Shown here: positions 45,883 to 54,566 of the stretch, piece by piece
Numbering within the stretch: the first letter of the stretch is position 1
Layout of the letters: every line of letters begins with the position of its first letter
NCBI RefSeq assembly: GCF_030815985.1
Contig: NZ_JAUSXM010000001.1
Coordinates: 3,410,001-3,474,000 of the forward strand
Origin: Paenibacillus sp. W2I17
GTDB taxonomy: Bacteria > Bacillota > Bacilli > Paenibacillales > Paenibacillaceae
Direction: 5' to 3'
Length of the DNA: 64,000 nucleotides
Notes under the pieces: generated by a model
What the model was told of the DNA's origin: nothing
The model's input: the letters and a program-made list of their open reading frames with translations, nothing else
Databases searched by the model: none
Made by a program: the position numbers and the translations under genes

Positions 45883-47004
45883 ATGAGTCGTGAAAAAGGT
45901 CAAATAACCATTTGGTTGTCCTTTTCCATCATTTTATTAAGTGCCGGACTGGTCTGCCATGTCTTGTCCATTCCAGGAATCCTCGAAGCAGCAGGCAGGG
46001 ATGGATGGTTGTCTGTCGTGGCGGCTGGCCCTTTTTTCATGTTGTTTCTATGTATGATGTATATCATCATTCGGCGAGTACGTGGACAGCGATTAACAGA
46101 TTGGATTACGCGAGAATTCGGGGCGGTCCCTTCCTGGATCTTCCGGATTTCCGCTTCCATTCTGCTGTTCACGCTTGGCACGCATACGCTGTATGAGACA
46201 ACCAACTGGACCGTATCCACGTATCTTCAATTCACACCTCCCTATGTTCTGGCCGGTGGCGGAGCATTGGTTGCCGCTTGGGCAGCGGCTAAAGGCATAC
46301 GCTCCATCGCGATGACTTCCAGTCTACTGCTACCCTTTGTCATTTTGCTTGGTTATTTTGTAATGTCCGCCAATATGAAATATAAAGACTACAGTCTACT
46401 GTTCCCGATTATGGAGAACGGCATGAGTCCCGTGTGGCGGGGCATGATCTACTCTCTTGCAGGGCTTATGGAAATCTGGATTCTTATGTTGTTCCAACAT
46501 GAAGTCAGAGGCAAAATTCGTTGGTGGCATGTTCTGATCCTCGGCGTGTTTATGCTCAGTATGGCGATCGGTCCCACGATCGGAGCCATCGTGGAGTTTG
46601 GTCCAGAAGAAGCAGCCAAACAACGGAACAGTCCCTATGAACAATGGAAACTTGTGAATATCGGCAAGCTGCTGCAACACGTTGATTTTCTGTCCATCTA
46701 TCAGTGGCTTAGTGGTTCCTTCGCAAGGATCGCTATATCCATGTATCTCATCGTGGATCTGTTGAATTTCCGCAGACCGAAGAAACGATATATCGCGATT
46801 CTCACCATCACCGTCATCATGAGCTTCATGGCGATGCAATGGTGGCGCATTGATTACGTCGACTATTACGTGGATCATATTCAGTTCCCGGTCATGCTGG
46901 CCTATGTCTCAATCGTTACCGTGATATTAACCATTGCTGCATTAATCCACAAAAAGGACAAGGAGGCTCCCGAACATGCCGATCTCAGCCCAGCTCAAGA
47001 ATAA
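45883..47004 (+). CDS. Spore germinant receptor B subunit (GerAB-type permease)
   Basis: 373 residues from ATG 45883, preceded by AAAGGAGG. It has ten predicted helices of the APC-like endospore germination permease fold, with the typical N-terminal ITIWLSFSIILLSAGLV and FGAVPSWIF segments. First gene of a B-A-C operon and overlaps the A gene by 29 bases. It sits in the inner spore membrane and probably binds the nutrient germinant. Confidence 0.92.
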   Translation: MSREKGQITIWLSFSIILLSAGLVCHVLSIPGILEAAGRDGWLSVVAAGPFFMLFLCMMYIIIRRVRGQRLTDWITREFGAVPSWIFRISASILLFTLGTHTLYETTNWTVSTYLQFTPPYVLAGGGALVAAWAAAKGIRSIAMTSSLLLPFVILLGYFVMSANMKYKDYSLLFPIMENGMSPVWRGMIYSLAGLMEIWILMLFQHEVRGKIRWWHVLILGVFMLSMAIGPTIGAIVEFGPEEAAKQRNSPYEQWKLVNIGKLLQHVDFLSIYQWLSGSFARIAISMYLIVDLLNFRRPKKRYIAILTITVIMSFMAMQWWRIDYVDYYVDHIQFPVMLAYVSIVTVILTIAALIHKKDKEAPEHADLSPAQE

Positions 47005-48478
47005 TCGTGAAGTTGAACCGTTCAGAATGAACGAGCATAACCTGAATACCTTTTTTGCCGGATCTGATGATGTCATCATCAATAGTCATATGATCGGAGA
47101 ACCTCCGATGCAACTCCTTATGACCTATTGTAGCGGTATGGTAGATAGTGAAGCGATCTACGATATTATTCTCCCGGAACTCAAACGAACATATGAAAAT
47201 ACACACTCTATCCGTACATCCGACATTGAAAAGTGCATCAGCCTGGATTGGACCCGAATGGATCTGCAAGATCCGGCATTTGGAACTGAACTGATGTCTC
47301 TCCGTGTTTTTGAAGGTCATATGTTAGTCTGTATACCATCCCTGCAAACCATGTGGAGTATTGATATATCTAACATCCCTACTCGGACACCGGAGGAATC
47401 GACCACCGAAGTTTCGATCCGCGGGGCAAGAGATGGGTTCATTGAACCACTTGCCGTTAATGTTGCCTTGATACGCACCCGTCTTCGTACGAACCAACTT
47501 GCCTGTAATATCGAACTGATCGGTACACGTTCTGCAACCAAGGTGGCATTGATGTATATCAAGAATATCGCCAATACAGAGCTGATCGAAGACGTCCAGG
47601 ATCGATTGCGTAAGATTGAGATCGAACGAATCTTAACCGCCAATGAACTGGAAGAATTGCTGTCGCCTTCGAAGATTACTTTGTTTCCCGTCACCCATTA
47701 TACGGGCAGGCCTGACTTTGCTGCAGAATGTCTCCTGAACGGACGTTTTGTCCTCATTGTCGACGGCAATCCCAGCGCTATTATTGGGCCAGTCAATCTG
47801 TTTCTTTTGCTCAAATCACCGGAGGATGCCAGCTTTCCCTTCTTGGCTGTGAACGTAGGACGGATGCTGCGCTTTCTTGGCCTGATGATCACCGTGTTCC
47901 TGCCCGGATTCTATATTGCGCTGACATCCTTTCATATGGATCAGATCCCCTTTCCTCTAGTCGCGACGATCTCGGTTGGACGCATGGGACTTCCGATGGA
48001 ATCGGGAATGGAGATGTTTCTCATTATGCTGCTGATGGAGCTGTTCCGTGAGGCAGGGGTACGTTTGCCAAGTGCCATCGGCCAGACATTAACTGTCGTT
48101 GGAGGTCTGATTATCGGAGATTCCGCCATTCGAGCCGGCATGGTCTCTCCCCTCATGATTGTCATCATCGCAGTTACCGTTGTAGCTGGAGCAACCATTG
48201 TGAATCAGGTCATGACCAGTTCTGTGCTGATCCTGAGGTTCCTTTGTTTTGTCTTGGGGGCATCCCTCGGCATCTATGGGTTCATCCTGTCGTTGATTCT
48301 GTTCCTCATCTACCTGACCGATCTCAAATCATTTGGCATTCCGTATCTCACGCCGTTAACACCGCTTCATTTCAAACAAGCGATAGCTTCATTATTCAAA
48401 CTGCCAAAGGGGTTAGGCAAACGAAGACCCGTCTATCTTGAGACTCAAGAACCGCGTAAGAAAGGAAACGGACGATGA
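46976..48478 (+). CDS. Spore germinant receptor A subunit (GerAA-type)
   Basis: 500 residues. A soluble N-terminal domain (about 25-290) has FFAGSDDVIINSHMIGE and ILVCIPSL-type strands, the conserved ISIRGARDGFIE-type segment (here SIRGARDGFIE), LRTNQL and PSAIIGPVNLFLLLKSPED. Four to five C-terminal helices follow, including LFREAGVRLPSAIGQTLTVVGGL. ATG behind AAGGAGG. It forms the receptor ion channel with the B subunit. Confidence 0.94.
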   Translation: MPISAQLKNNREVEPFRMNEHNLNTFFAGSDDVIINSHMIGEPPMQLLMTYCSGMVDSEAIYDIILPELKRTYENTHSIRTSDIEKCISLDWTRMDLQDPAFGTELMSLRVFEGHMLVCIPSLQTMWSIDISNIPTRTPEESTTEVSIRGARDGFIEPLAVNVALIRTRLRTNQLACNIELIGTRSATKVALMYIKNIANTELIEDVQDRLRKIEIERILTANELEELLSPSKITLFPVTHYTGRPDFAAECLLNGRFVLIVDGNPSAIIGPVNLFLLLKSPEDASFPFLAVNVGRMLRFLGLMITVFLPGFYIALTSFHMDQIPFPLVATISVGRMGLPMESGMEMFLIMLLMELFREAGVRLPSAIGQTLTVVGGLIIGDSAIRAGMVSPLMIVIIAVTVVAGATIVNQVMTSSVLILRFLCFVLGASLGIYGFILSLILFLIYLTDLKSFGIPYLTPLTPLHFKQAIASLFKLPKGLGKRRPVYLETQEPRKKGNGR

Positions 48479-49638
48479 AACACTTGTTACAGCGATGTCT
48501 ACTGGGTCTGTTAAGCCTATCGATGTGCGTGATGACAAGCGGATGCTGGAGTGCCTTTGAGATTCAACAGGTAGACTACGCCAAAGCCTTTGGGATTGAT
48601 TATAAGGACGGCATGTATCACCTGTATGTACAAACGCTGGATTTTGCCAGTGTCGCCAAAAGTGAAAGTTCGACCAAAAGTGCAGATACACCGCCTGTAT
48701 GGGTCGGACATGCCGAAGGGAAAACCATGAGTCTGGCGCTGAACGAACTGTTCCGTACGGCTCAATTACACATGGCTTGGGGGCATGTGACAGCCATCGT
48801 AATGGCCGAAGGTGTGCTCACCAGCAAACATATCAAAGAAGTGTTCGACATGCTGGGACGGTTTCCAGAATCCCGTTATACTACCTGGGTGTACGGAACA
48901 CGAGAGCCTCTGGAGAAAATTCTAAGTGCGACGTCCATCTATAATATGACGCCCTTGGATAGCATTCTTCACAATCCGCTCCCCACGTACATGGAAGAAT
49001 CGTTGTATCCGCCTGTGCTCAGCTTTAAGCTCATTGCAACACATAATGATCCCGCTACAACGACGTATCTGCCGAGTATTGCATTGAATGATACCCAGTG
49101 GGTTGAGAACGAGAAGAAACATGATTTGTTTCTGGTGGAAGGAGCCTTTTTCGAGAAGACTGGCTATGACTTTGAATACTTTCCACGCAGTCAGCTTCCC
49201 GGTTATCACTGGTTAATCAAAGACATGCGGCGTGCTCCCTTGCTTGTGCAGAAGGATGGAACGATCTATGGGGCACTCAGTGTAGGATTACCAAAGATCA
49301 AAATTAAACCTGTCATTCAGGGTGAAGACGTTACGTTCAACATTGACGCCCAATACCTAACTGCCCTGTACGAATACCTGGTGCCTACCTCGTATGAAGA
49401 GATGATCCAGATTAGTGAAGTGAAGTTGCGGGAGCAGATCATGCAGACCTATCGTCACGGCCTTGAGCGTGGTGTGGATATTTATGGTCTTCAGGAGAAG
49501 CTGTATCGCAAAAATCCAAAGCTCTGGCGTAAGTTATCAAACAATGGCAGCAAGATGATGCTTACAGAAGACTCGATTCAGGATCTGAAAATCCACCTCA
49601 CCATCCCGTATACAGGGAAATATAAACGGAAAGTATAG
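48475..49638 (+). CDS. Spore germinant receptor C lipoprotein (Ger(x)C family)
   Basis: 387 residues, overlapping the A gene by four bases. Lipobox TSGC (C24) follows a hydrophobic signal, then CWSAFEIQ, which resembles the usual GCWDxxEI, GIDY, AEGKTMSLALNELFRTAQ and WGHVTAIVM, typical of domains 1-3. It is attached to the outer face of the inner spore membrane. The operon order B-A-C resembles gerK/gerX-type loci and ends with a terminator. Confidence 0.93.
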   Translation: MKHLLQRCLLGLLSLSMCVMTSGCWSAFEIQQVDYAKAFGIDYKDGMYHLYVQTLDFASVAKSESSTKSADTPPVWVGHAEGKTMSLALNELFRTAQLHMAWGHVTAIVMAEGVLTSKHIKEVFDMLGRFPESRYTTWVYGTREPLEKILSATSIYNMTPLDSILHNPLPTYMEESLYPPVLSFKLIATHNDPATTTYLPSIALNDTQWVENEKKHDLFLVEGAFFEKTGYDFEYFPRSQLPGYHWLIKDMRRAPLLVQKDGTIYGALSVGLPKIKIKPVIQGEDVTFNIDAQYLTALYEYLVPTSYEEMIQISEVKLREQIMQTYRHGLERGVDIYGLQEKLYRKNPKLWRKLSNNGSKMMLTEDSIQDLKIHLTIPYTGKYKRKV

Positions 49639-49647
49639 CAAAAACGC

Positions 49648-49690
49648 GAAATATCCCTTGTCTGTCTGGAGCCGGATAAGGGATATTTAT
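49648..49690 (+). terminator. Terminator of the ger operon
   Basis: Eleven-base arms AAATATCCCTT/AAGGGATATTT at 49649-49659 and 49678-49688. Being A-rich and T-rich on either side, it may also serve the convergent operon. Confidence 0.8.
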
Positions 49691-49721
49691 GTAGATGGAT
49701 GTCGTTCGTTTGCAGATTGGA

Positions 49722-50225
49722 TCATGCGGATCTATGACTGCGAAGTTTCCATTCCATCAGCCAGCCTGTCAGTATTGAGAAATTCAAGCCGAACAGCAGG
49801 ATCGGCACGTTGTAAAATAGTGTGTTCGTGTATTGGTTCAGCCAACCAAAACGGTATACTGCCGAATTTGGATCATTCGTAAATCCATTGAGTTGCATGC
49901 GTAAGTCATCGATGATACGTAACTCCAGAAAGACTGACGACACACACAGTAGGAGAGCAATCAAGGGTACACAGACATGCACCTTTCCTTCCCAGCGCTG
50001 ACGCTGATCATATAACCACCATTTGGACAAAGTTGTCGTCCAGATACATAGAATGAGAAAGGTCAGAAGAGATGGAAATAACACCAGAAGTCCCAGGTTA
50101 CCGTTACCAGACACACCTCTACCGGGCTCATGCTGGAAGGTTAATCCACGTACAGCTCCGATCATAAGTACGTTCCAGATGAGGAAGATGAAGTATGGCT
50201 TGTTGATTCTTTTTAAACGACTCAT
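49722..50225 (-). CDS. Membrane protein, unknown (fourth gene of an orphan operon)
   Basis: 167 residues with about four helices (8-26, 45-66, 85-103, 135-156) and a Gly/Asn-rich extracytoplasmic loop after helix 1. ATG behind AGGAGG, three bases after the preceding stop. Last of four minus-strand genes (51643 to 49722) that lie convergent to the ger operon. No family recognised. The operon could be a spore- or envelope-associated set, but only position suggests this. Confidence 0.6.
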   Translation of the reverse strand: MSRLKRINKPYFIFLIWNVLMIGAVRGLTFQHEPGRGVSGNGNLGLLVLFPSLLTFLILCIWTTTLSKWWLYDQRQRWEGKVHVCVPLIALLLCVSSVFLELRIIDDLRMQLNGFTNDPNSAVYRFGWLNQYTNTLFYNVPILLFGLNFSILTGWLMEWKLRSHRSA

Positions 50226-50228
50226 ATG

Positions 50229-50815
50229 TTACCTCCTAGCCTCACTATCGAGAGATGAGTAGATGACGTGACCTTCGTCGTTCAACCCTTTTATGTCCCA
50301 TATCATCTCGTGAATCGGCTGCTGGATTACCGCATACCACAACCTGCCGTTGGATTGATCGGAAGATGATTCCACGATTTCCGCTCCCAACCGTGAAGAT
50401 ACCAGGTTTGGTTCGTAGCGAATATGCACCTGGGTAATGTCAGCATCGTGAAGATACCCGTATATAATATAGATCATTTTGCCTTTAGACTCCTCGTATC
50501 CTGATATATGAGATGTAAGCGGCTCGGCCGGATTATCCTGCAGACCACCACCTATTTTAGCCAGTTCAGTGAACCACATCTTTTGCTGGATCAAAGCAGG
50601 AGTCAGGTTATTCGTAGTGAGATCTTGATATAAAACCAATTGTGTTCGCGGTTCAAAAGTTGTAATTAGCTTTACCTGTTCGGCATTAATACCATTCTTG
50701 CTGAGCACTGAATCGAGGTCCTGCGGACCACAAGAGCGTATCAAAAACAAAGTTGCAGCGAGCAATACAAAAACAACACGTACGCTACCTGTTTACGGTT
50801 GCGTGTCTTGAGCAT
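50229..50815 (-). CDS. Membrane-anchored protein, unknown, with a homopolymer frameshift at its N-terminus
   Basis: An uninterrupted frame runs from 50765 to 50229 but starts in the middle of a hydrophobic helix without a ribosome binding site. An ATG at 50815 has AAGGAG upstream and encodes a basic start (MLKTRNRKQVAYVL) in another frame. Adding one T in the T5 run (50769-50773) joins both into a signal-anchor protein of about 195 residues (VLFFVLLAATLFLIRSCG). The rest is an extracytoplasmic alpha/beta domain with no known motif. Either a sequencing error or a real slippage site. Confidence 0.6.
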
Positions 50816-50857
50816 TGATTAACGTCTCCTTAAAATTGAATCTCTATAAACAATTAA

Positions 50858-51256
50858 TTATCGTAGAAATGGTATGTCAGATAGTGCTGCCCCGAAGTAA
50901 TCTACCAGCATCCATGCAGCAATCCATAACAATGGCAACTGCATGATCCAGTAAGGAAAGATGTATCTTTTCTCATGATAAGAAACCCATCCCGAAACCA
51001 AAGCCGCAATAACGCAGAGTGGGTATGACATCAGTATATCGCCCTCCAAACGACTTGCCACCTGATACTCAGAAGGAGTGGGTGCAGCAAGCGACATTCC
51101 CATGGCAAATGCGATCAACGGCCAGATCAGTAATGTTAGACCATATATTAAGGTGAAAATCATGATGTACAAAAAACTTCTTTCTTTACTTCTTATATCT
51201 TTGCTCAACAATCGAAATCTCTCCCATGCGTTCATTTCATTTAAAAAGACGACCAA
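50858..51256 (-). CDS. Membrane protein, unknown (second gene of the orphan operon)
   Basis: 132 residues with about three helices (33-55, 75-95, 100-118) after a basic cytoplasmic N-terminus (RFRLLSKDIRSKERSF). The start is uncertain: TTG 51256 and ATG 51235 are both possible and neither has a strong ribosome binding site. It lies 25 bases after the first gene of the operon. No family recognised. Confidence 0.55.
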   Translation of the reverse strand: MVVFLNEMNAWERFRLLSKDIRSKERSFLYIMIFTLIYGLTLLIWPLIAFAMGMSLAAPTPSEYQVASRLEGDILMSYPLCVIAALVSGWVSYHEKRYIFPYWIMQLPLLWIAAWMLVDYFGAALSDIPFLR

Positions 51257-51280
51257 CGGCCGCCTACTCTCAACTAACTT

Positions 51281-51643
51281 TCACTTCTTATAATAATCCA
51301 TCACCCGCAACCGAGTAGTCAGGATTAAGGTCTGGGGAATGAGCACAAAGACAATATACATAAGTACAATTAACCATAGATGTGCGGCAAAATGTTCTGC
51401 ACCGAACGATGGTTTCGGACGTTCAATCCAATACCACCAACACGGGATTGCAATAAACCATGTCAATCCCGTCGAGACGAACAAGTCTTTCACATCACTC
51501 CATAGAAAGCAGAACACCGCGACGAACAAAATAGGACCTGTCCAAGAATCCAATATTGGTCCCCAGCTCTGGAAGACAAAAATAATGGCAGGATATAGAA
51601 GATTGATGGTCCAGCGCCATATGTTATTAGTATAAAGATTCAT
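51281..51643 (-). CDS. Membrane protein, unknown (first gene of the orphan operon)
   Basis: 120 residues from ATG 51643, which GAGGTGAG precedes by seven bases; the longer frame to 51700 lacks such a signal. About four short helices (about 10-28, 35-50, 58-70, 88-108) and a basic C-terminus (LRVMDYYKK). The residue pattern resembles the neighbour at 50858 in being mostly membrane-embedded with few loops. No family recognised. Confidence 0.55.
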   Translation of the reverse strand: MNLYTNNIWRWTINLLYPAIIFVFQSWGPILDSWTGPILFVAVFCFLWSDVKDLFVSTGLTWFIAIPCWWYWIERPKPSFGAEHFAAHLWLIVLMYIVFVLIPQTLILTTRLRVMDYYKK

Positions 51644-51842
51644 AAAGCTTCTCACCTCATTACATAACGTTGCAATTGTAACTTCACTTATTGGGGGCAT
51701 TTGCTACATTACTATCACTTTGATTATCCGTAGCCAAAAGTATGTACGTTCCATTTTTATGGGAAAGAAATGAAAAGATGAAGCATGATATTGGATATTA
51801 TTGCTCATACTACCTTCAGGAAATTATTGAAGGAGTGACAGC

Positions 51843-52379
51843 ATGAGATTAAAAAGTATCATCGCCGTTGGAGCCGTGTTAACTTGCTCAACTCTGTTAT
51901 GGGGCTGTGGCAATGGCACTGCGAATAATACTTCCCAGCAACAGAATGACACCGTTCGATCGGAGAGTTGGAGCGATCCCAAACGACTGGAAGCTTCCCA
52001 TCTTGAGGCGCTTGAACGTATGGAGAAAGACCATATTCACCGAATGGTCTCGCTTAGCGCAAGTACAGATGGAGACAAAGTGATGACCACACTTGAACGG
52101 TCGAGCCAAAAGTTGGAGGAAATGCGACCGCTCGCCGAAATGCTCCAACATGAAGGACATCCAGCATTATTACAGCGAATCCAAGACATGTCGGGTGATA
52201 TCCAAGGTTCCAAATCCGTCATTGCTGAGATGAAAAATTTGCCTCAGGACGGTAAAATTAAGATTCAGTCCGAGAATTCCGATTCCTTGCATCACATCAG
52301 CAGCTTCCGCGATTACCACCAGTATATCCAGGGACAAGTGCAATCTTTAGACAGTAAGTCTACGCAAATGTCCCACTAA
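51843..52379 (+). CDS. Lipoprotein, unknown
   Basis: 178 residues. Signal with lipobox LLWGC (C22), then an Asn/Gln/Ser-rich spacer and an alpha-helical domain (ASHLEALERMEKDHIHRMVSL to YHQYIQGQVQSL) rich in His, Met and Glu. ATG behind AAGGAGTG. Single gene, divergent from the orphan membrane operon. The His/Met-rich helices could bind metal, which is speculation. Confidence 0.7.
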   Translation: MRLKSIIAVGAVLTCSTLLWGCGNGTANNTSQQQNDTVRSESWSDPKRLEASHLEALERMEKDHIHRMVSLSASTDGDKVMTTLERSSQKLEEMRPLAEMLQHEGHPALLQRIQDMSGDIQGSKSVIAEMKNLPQDGKIKIQSENSDSLHHISSFRDYHQYIQGQVQSLDSKSTQMSH

Positions 52380-52481
52380 CCCTAAAAATAGCTCAGAGAA
52401 TCGTTACAGTCGGAATACGATAATCCGATGGTTAACGGTTCTTATTTATTAACTTCATATTGTTATCCCTCTACTACAGCT

Positions 52482-52763
52482 TCATTCCACCCACAACGAT
52501 ACCCAGATGAACATGCTAAATAACAAGACTGGTGCAAGTGCGCCTGTGGCTAATATGATCCAAAGTGTCGCGGGCTTGATCTTTTGGCAGTATGCATCGA
52601 CTTTGCGCATCCGGTCTTTGCGCCACTTGGCGAATCTGAGCTGTTTGATCATCCGATTGAGAACTATTTTCCGCTGCTCGCCCTCTTCCACATCTTCGAT
52701 CTCACGCCGCAACTCTTCGTATAATTGAGCCTCTTCCTGCCCAGCCACTGTAGGTGTAATCAT
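52482..52763 (-). CDS. Small membrane protein, unknown
   Basis: 93 residues. A charged helical N-terminal half (YEELRREIEDVEEGEQRKIVLNRM) is followed by a C-terminal pair or single long hydrophobic helix (LWIILATGALAPVLLFSMFIWVSLWV). ATG behind GGGAGGAAGG. Monocistronic. No family recognised. Confidence 0.6.
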   Translation of the reverse strand: MITPTVAGQEEAQLYEELRREIEDVEEGEQRKIVLNRMIKQLRFAKWRKDRMRKVDAYCQKIKPATLWIILATGALAPVLLFSMFIWVSLWVE

Positions 52764-52928
52764 CTGATCCTTCCTCCCATGAGAACATTATTGAGATACA
52801 GCCTCTCACCTATTTGAACCATCATTAATACGCCTGTATTCTAGTCACTACCTACCTAACTAAACCACTACTTAAATAACACATTACAGACCTTCAAAGT
52901 TTGAAGTTTTAAAAAAAATGAACAACCC

Positions 52929-52955
52929 AAAAAGCCCGGACATAGCCCGGACTTC
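52929..52955 (-). terminator. Probable terminator of the galactokinase-family gene
   Basis: CCGG/CCGG pairing flanked by AAG/CTT with one mismatch, and a minus-strand T5 tail. It is also a direct repeat (GCCCGGAC twice), so the stem is modest. Confidence 0.45.
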
Positions 52956-52991
52956 GTAGAATCATGCTAGAACTATTTAACTGAGTGCTAT

Positions 52992-54290
52992 TTAGCTCGC
53001 GTTAGCGATCAATGCATTCAAGCATACCGCACCCTGTGCACGCACATTAACAACAATAATCGGTGTGTCCAACATGTTGTGCATCCATGACATATACTCT
53101 TCTACTTTTTCGTTCGGAAGGATCGTCAGAATAACCCCTGCGAATCCACCACCATGAATCCGACAAGCGCCATCACCCAGATTTTGCAGATAATTCTCGG
53201 TCAATGCCAGCGCAATACCAATCTCCTGTTCCTTCACAGCACCACTCTGATATACATTCTGCAACCACTTCCATGACGAGTTACCGGACGCCTTGATCAG
53301 TTTCAAGAAATCAGCAAAACGTCCATCACGCAATGCCTGAACCTGACCATCGACACGCTTGTTTTCTTCCAGGAAATGAAGTGCACGCAGCACGGCACGA
53401 TCCCCAGCTGCTTCACGAACCTTCTTGAGGTTGGCGTAGATTGCGTCAGCTGTAATTTCCCGAACATACTCACTGCCCAATGCCTGAGCAACCGCTCTCA
53501 TCTCATATGGCACAGCAGCGTAATCTTCTGTCAGATCGGCGTGGTTACCGCCCGTATTCACAATGACCAATGAGTAGCCGTTTTGTCGGAAATCCCACTG
53601 AACAGGCTCGATGACTGGCTGTGCAGGATTTTCAAAATCAATAGCAATGAGTCCGCCGTACGCACAAGCCATCTGATCCAGCAGACCGGAAGGTTTGTTC
53701 CAATAGTGGTTCTCCGCATACTGACCAATTTTGGCCAAGGTTACAACATCCAGTGCTCCATCGTTATAGAAATGATTCAAAATCGTACAGATCAGCATCT
53801 CAAATGACGCCGAGGAACTCACGCCTGATGCCGAGAACACGTTACTTGAGAGATACGCCTCGAAACCGCCTACCTTATATCCGAATTCTCCAAATCCCGC
53901 AGCCATACCACGAATCAATGCAGTTGTGCCATCGTCTTCCGTATTTGGCGTGAGGTCCGTGAGATCGATTACATATTTCTTGTCATAACCTTCTGAATAA
54001 AACGTAATAACCGACTCCGCAGTTGGTGCTGCCACTGCAATCGTATCCAGCGTAATGCTGCCCGCCAGCACTTTACCATGGTTATGATCCGTGTGGTTGC
54101 CGCCAATCTCGCTGCGTCCTGCTGCGCTGAACAACTTGCTTCCTTCTTGCGCGCCAAAGTACTCTTCAAACGTTGCGTTCAGCTTTGTGTAACGTGCAGT
54201 CTGTTCCACTACTTGTGATTGTCCATACATTTGAGCAAGCAACGCTTGGCCCTCCGTGGATTGGATCAGATTCAATGGTTGTGTCGTCAT
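52992..54290 (-). CDS. galK: Galactokinase-family GHMP kinase
   Basis: 432 residues, longer than the usual 380-400. GHMP motif 1 is AAGRSEIGGNHTDHNHGKVL, where standard galactokinase has GEHTDYN. The ATP loop GVSSSASFEMLI is present, the catalytic Asp lies in PSGLLDQMACAYGG, and motif 3 is ACRIHGGGFAGVIL. The GNHTDH variant is typical of a divergent galactokinase branch in Firmicutes and may act on galactose or a related sugar. ATG behind AGGAGG. A cre-like site lies upstream. No galE or galT is in the window. Confidence 0.85.
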   Translation of the reverse strand: MTTQPLNLIQSTEGQALLAQMYGQSQVVEQTARYTKLNATFEEYFGAQEGSKLFSAAGRSEIGGNHTDHNHGKVLAGSITLDTIAVAAPTAESVITFYSEGYDKKYVIDLTDLTPNTEDDGTTALIRGMAAGFGEFGYKVGGFEAYLSSNVFSASGVSSSASFEMLICTILNHFYNDGALDVVTLAKIGQYAENHYWNKPSGLLDQMACAYGGLIAIDFENPAQPVIEPVQWDFRQNGYSLVIVNTGGNHADLTEDYAAVPYEMRAVAQALGSEYVREITADAIYANLKKVREAAGDRAVLRALHFLEENKRVDGQVQALRDGRFADFLKLIKASGNSSWKWLQNVYQSGAVKEQEIGIALALTENYLQNLGDGACRIHGGGFAGVILTILPNEKVEEYMSWMHNMLDTPIIVVNVRAQGAVCLNALIANAS

Positions 54291-54425
54291 TAATAATCCT
54301 CCTATGGATATGCAGCTGTTATTTTTAGACTGTTGGTGAACATGGTTGTTGGGTCTGTTTCACGCCTTATTCCTCTCCCATTATCTCAGCTTCGTAGCTG
54401 AAAAGGTAGGGTAGAATTGAAAGTT

Positions 54426-54439
54426 TGTAAGCGTTTTGT
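54426..54439. promoter_or_regulatory. cre-like site upstream of the galactokinase-family gene
   Basis: TGTAAGCGTTTTGT matches cre except at its last positions. It lies 136 bases upstream of the kinase start, in the region divergent with the MFS gene. Confidence 0.4.
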
Positions 54440-54566
54440 GAAGTTATTTATTGTAAAAATAGGATTGAAAACCATTTTACAATAACTTAAATTTGGTTTA
54501 GGTGAAAACACATTATTTTCCAACCTCAAATTTGCTATGCTTAACATCTTATTGGTGGAGGGAACG

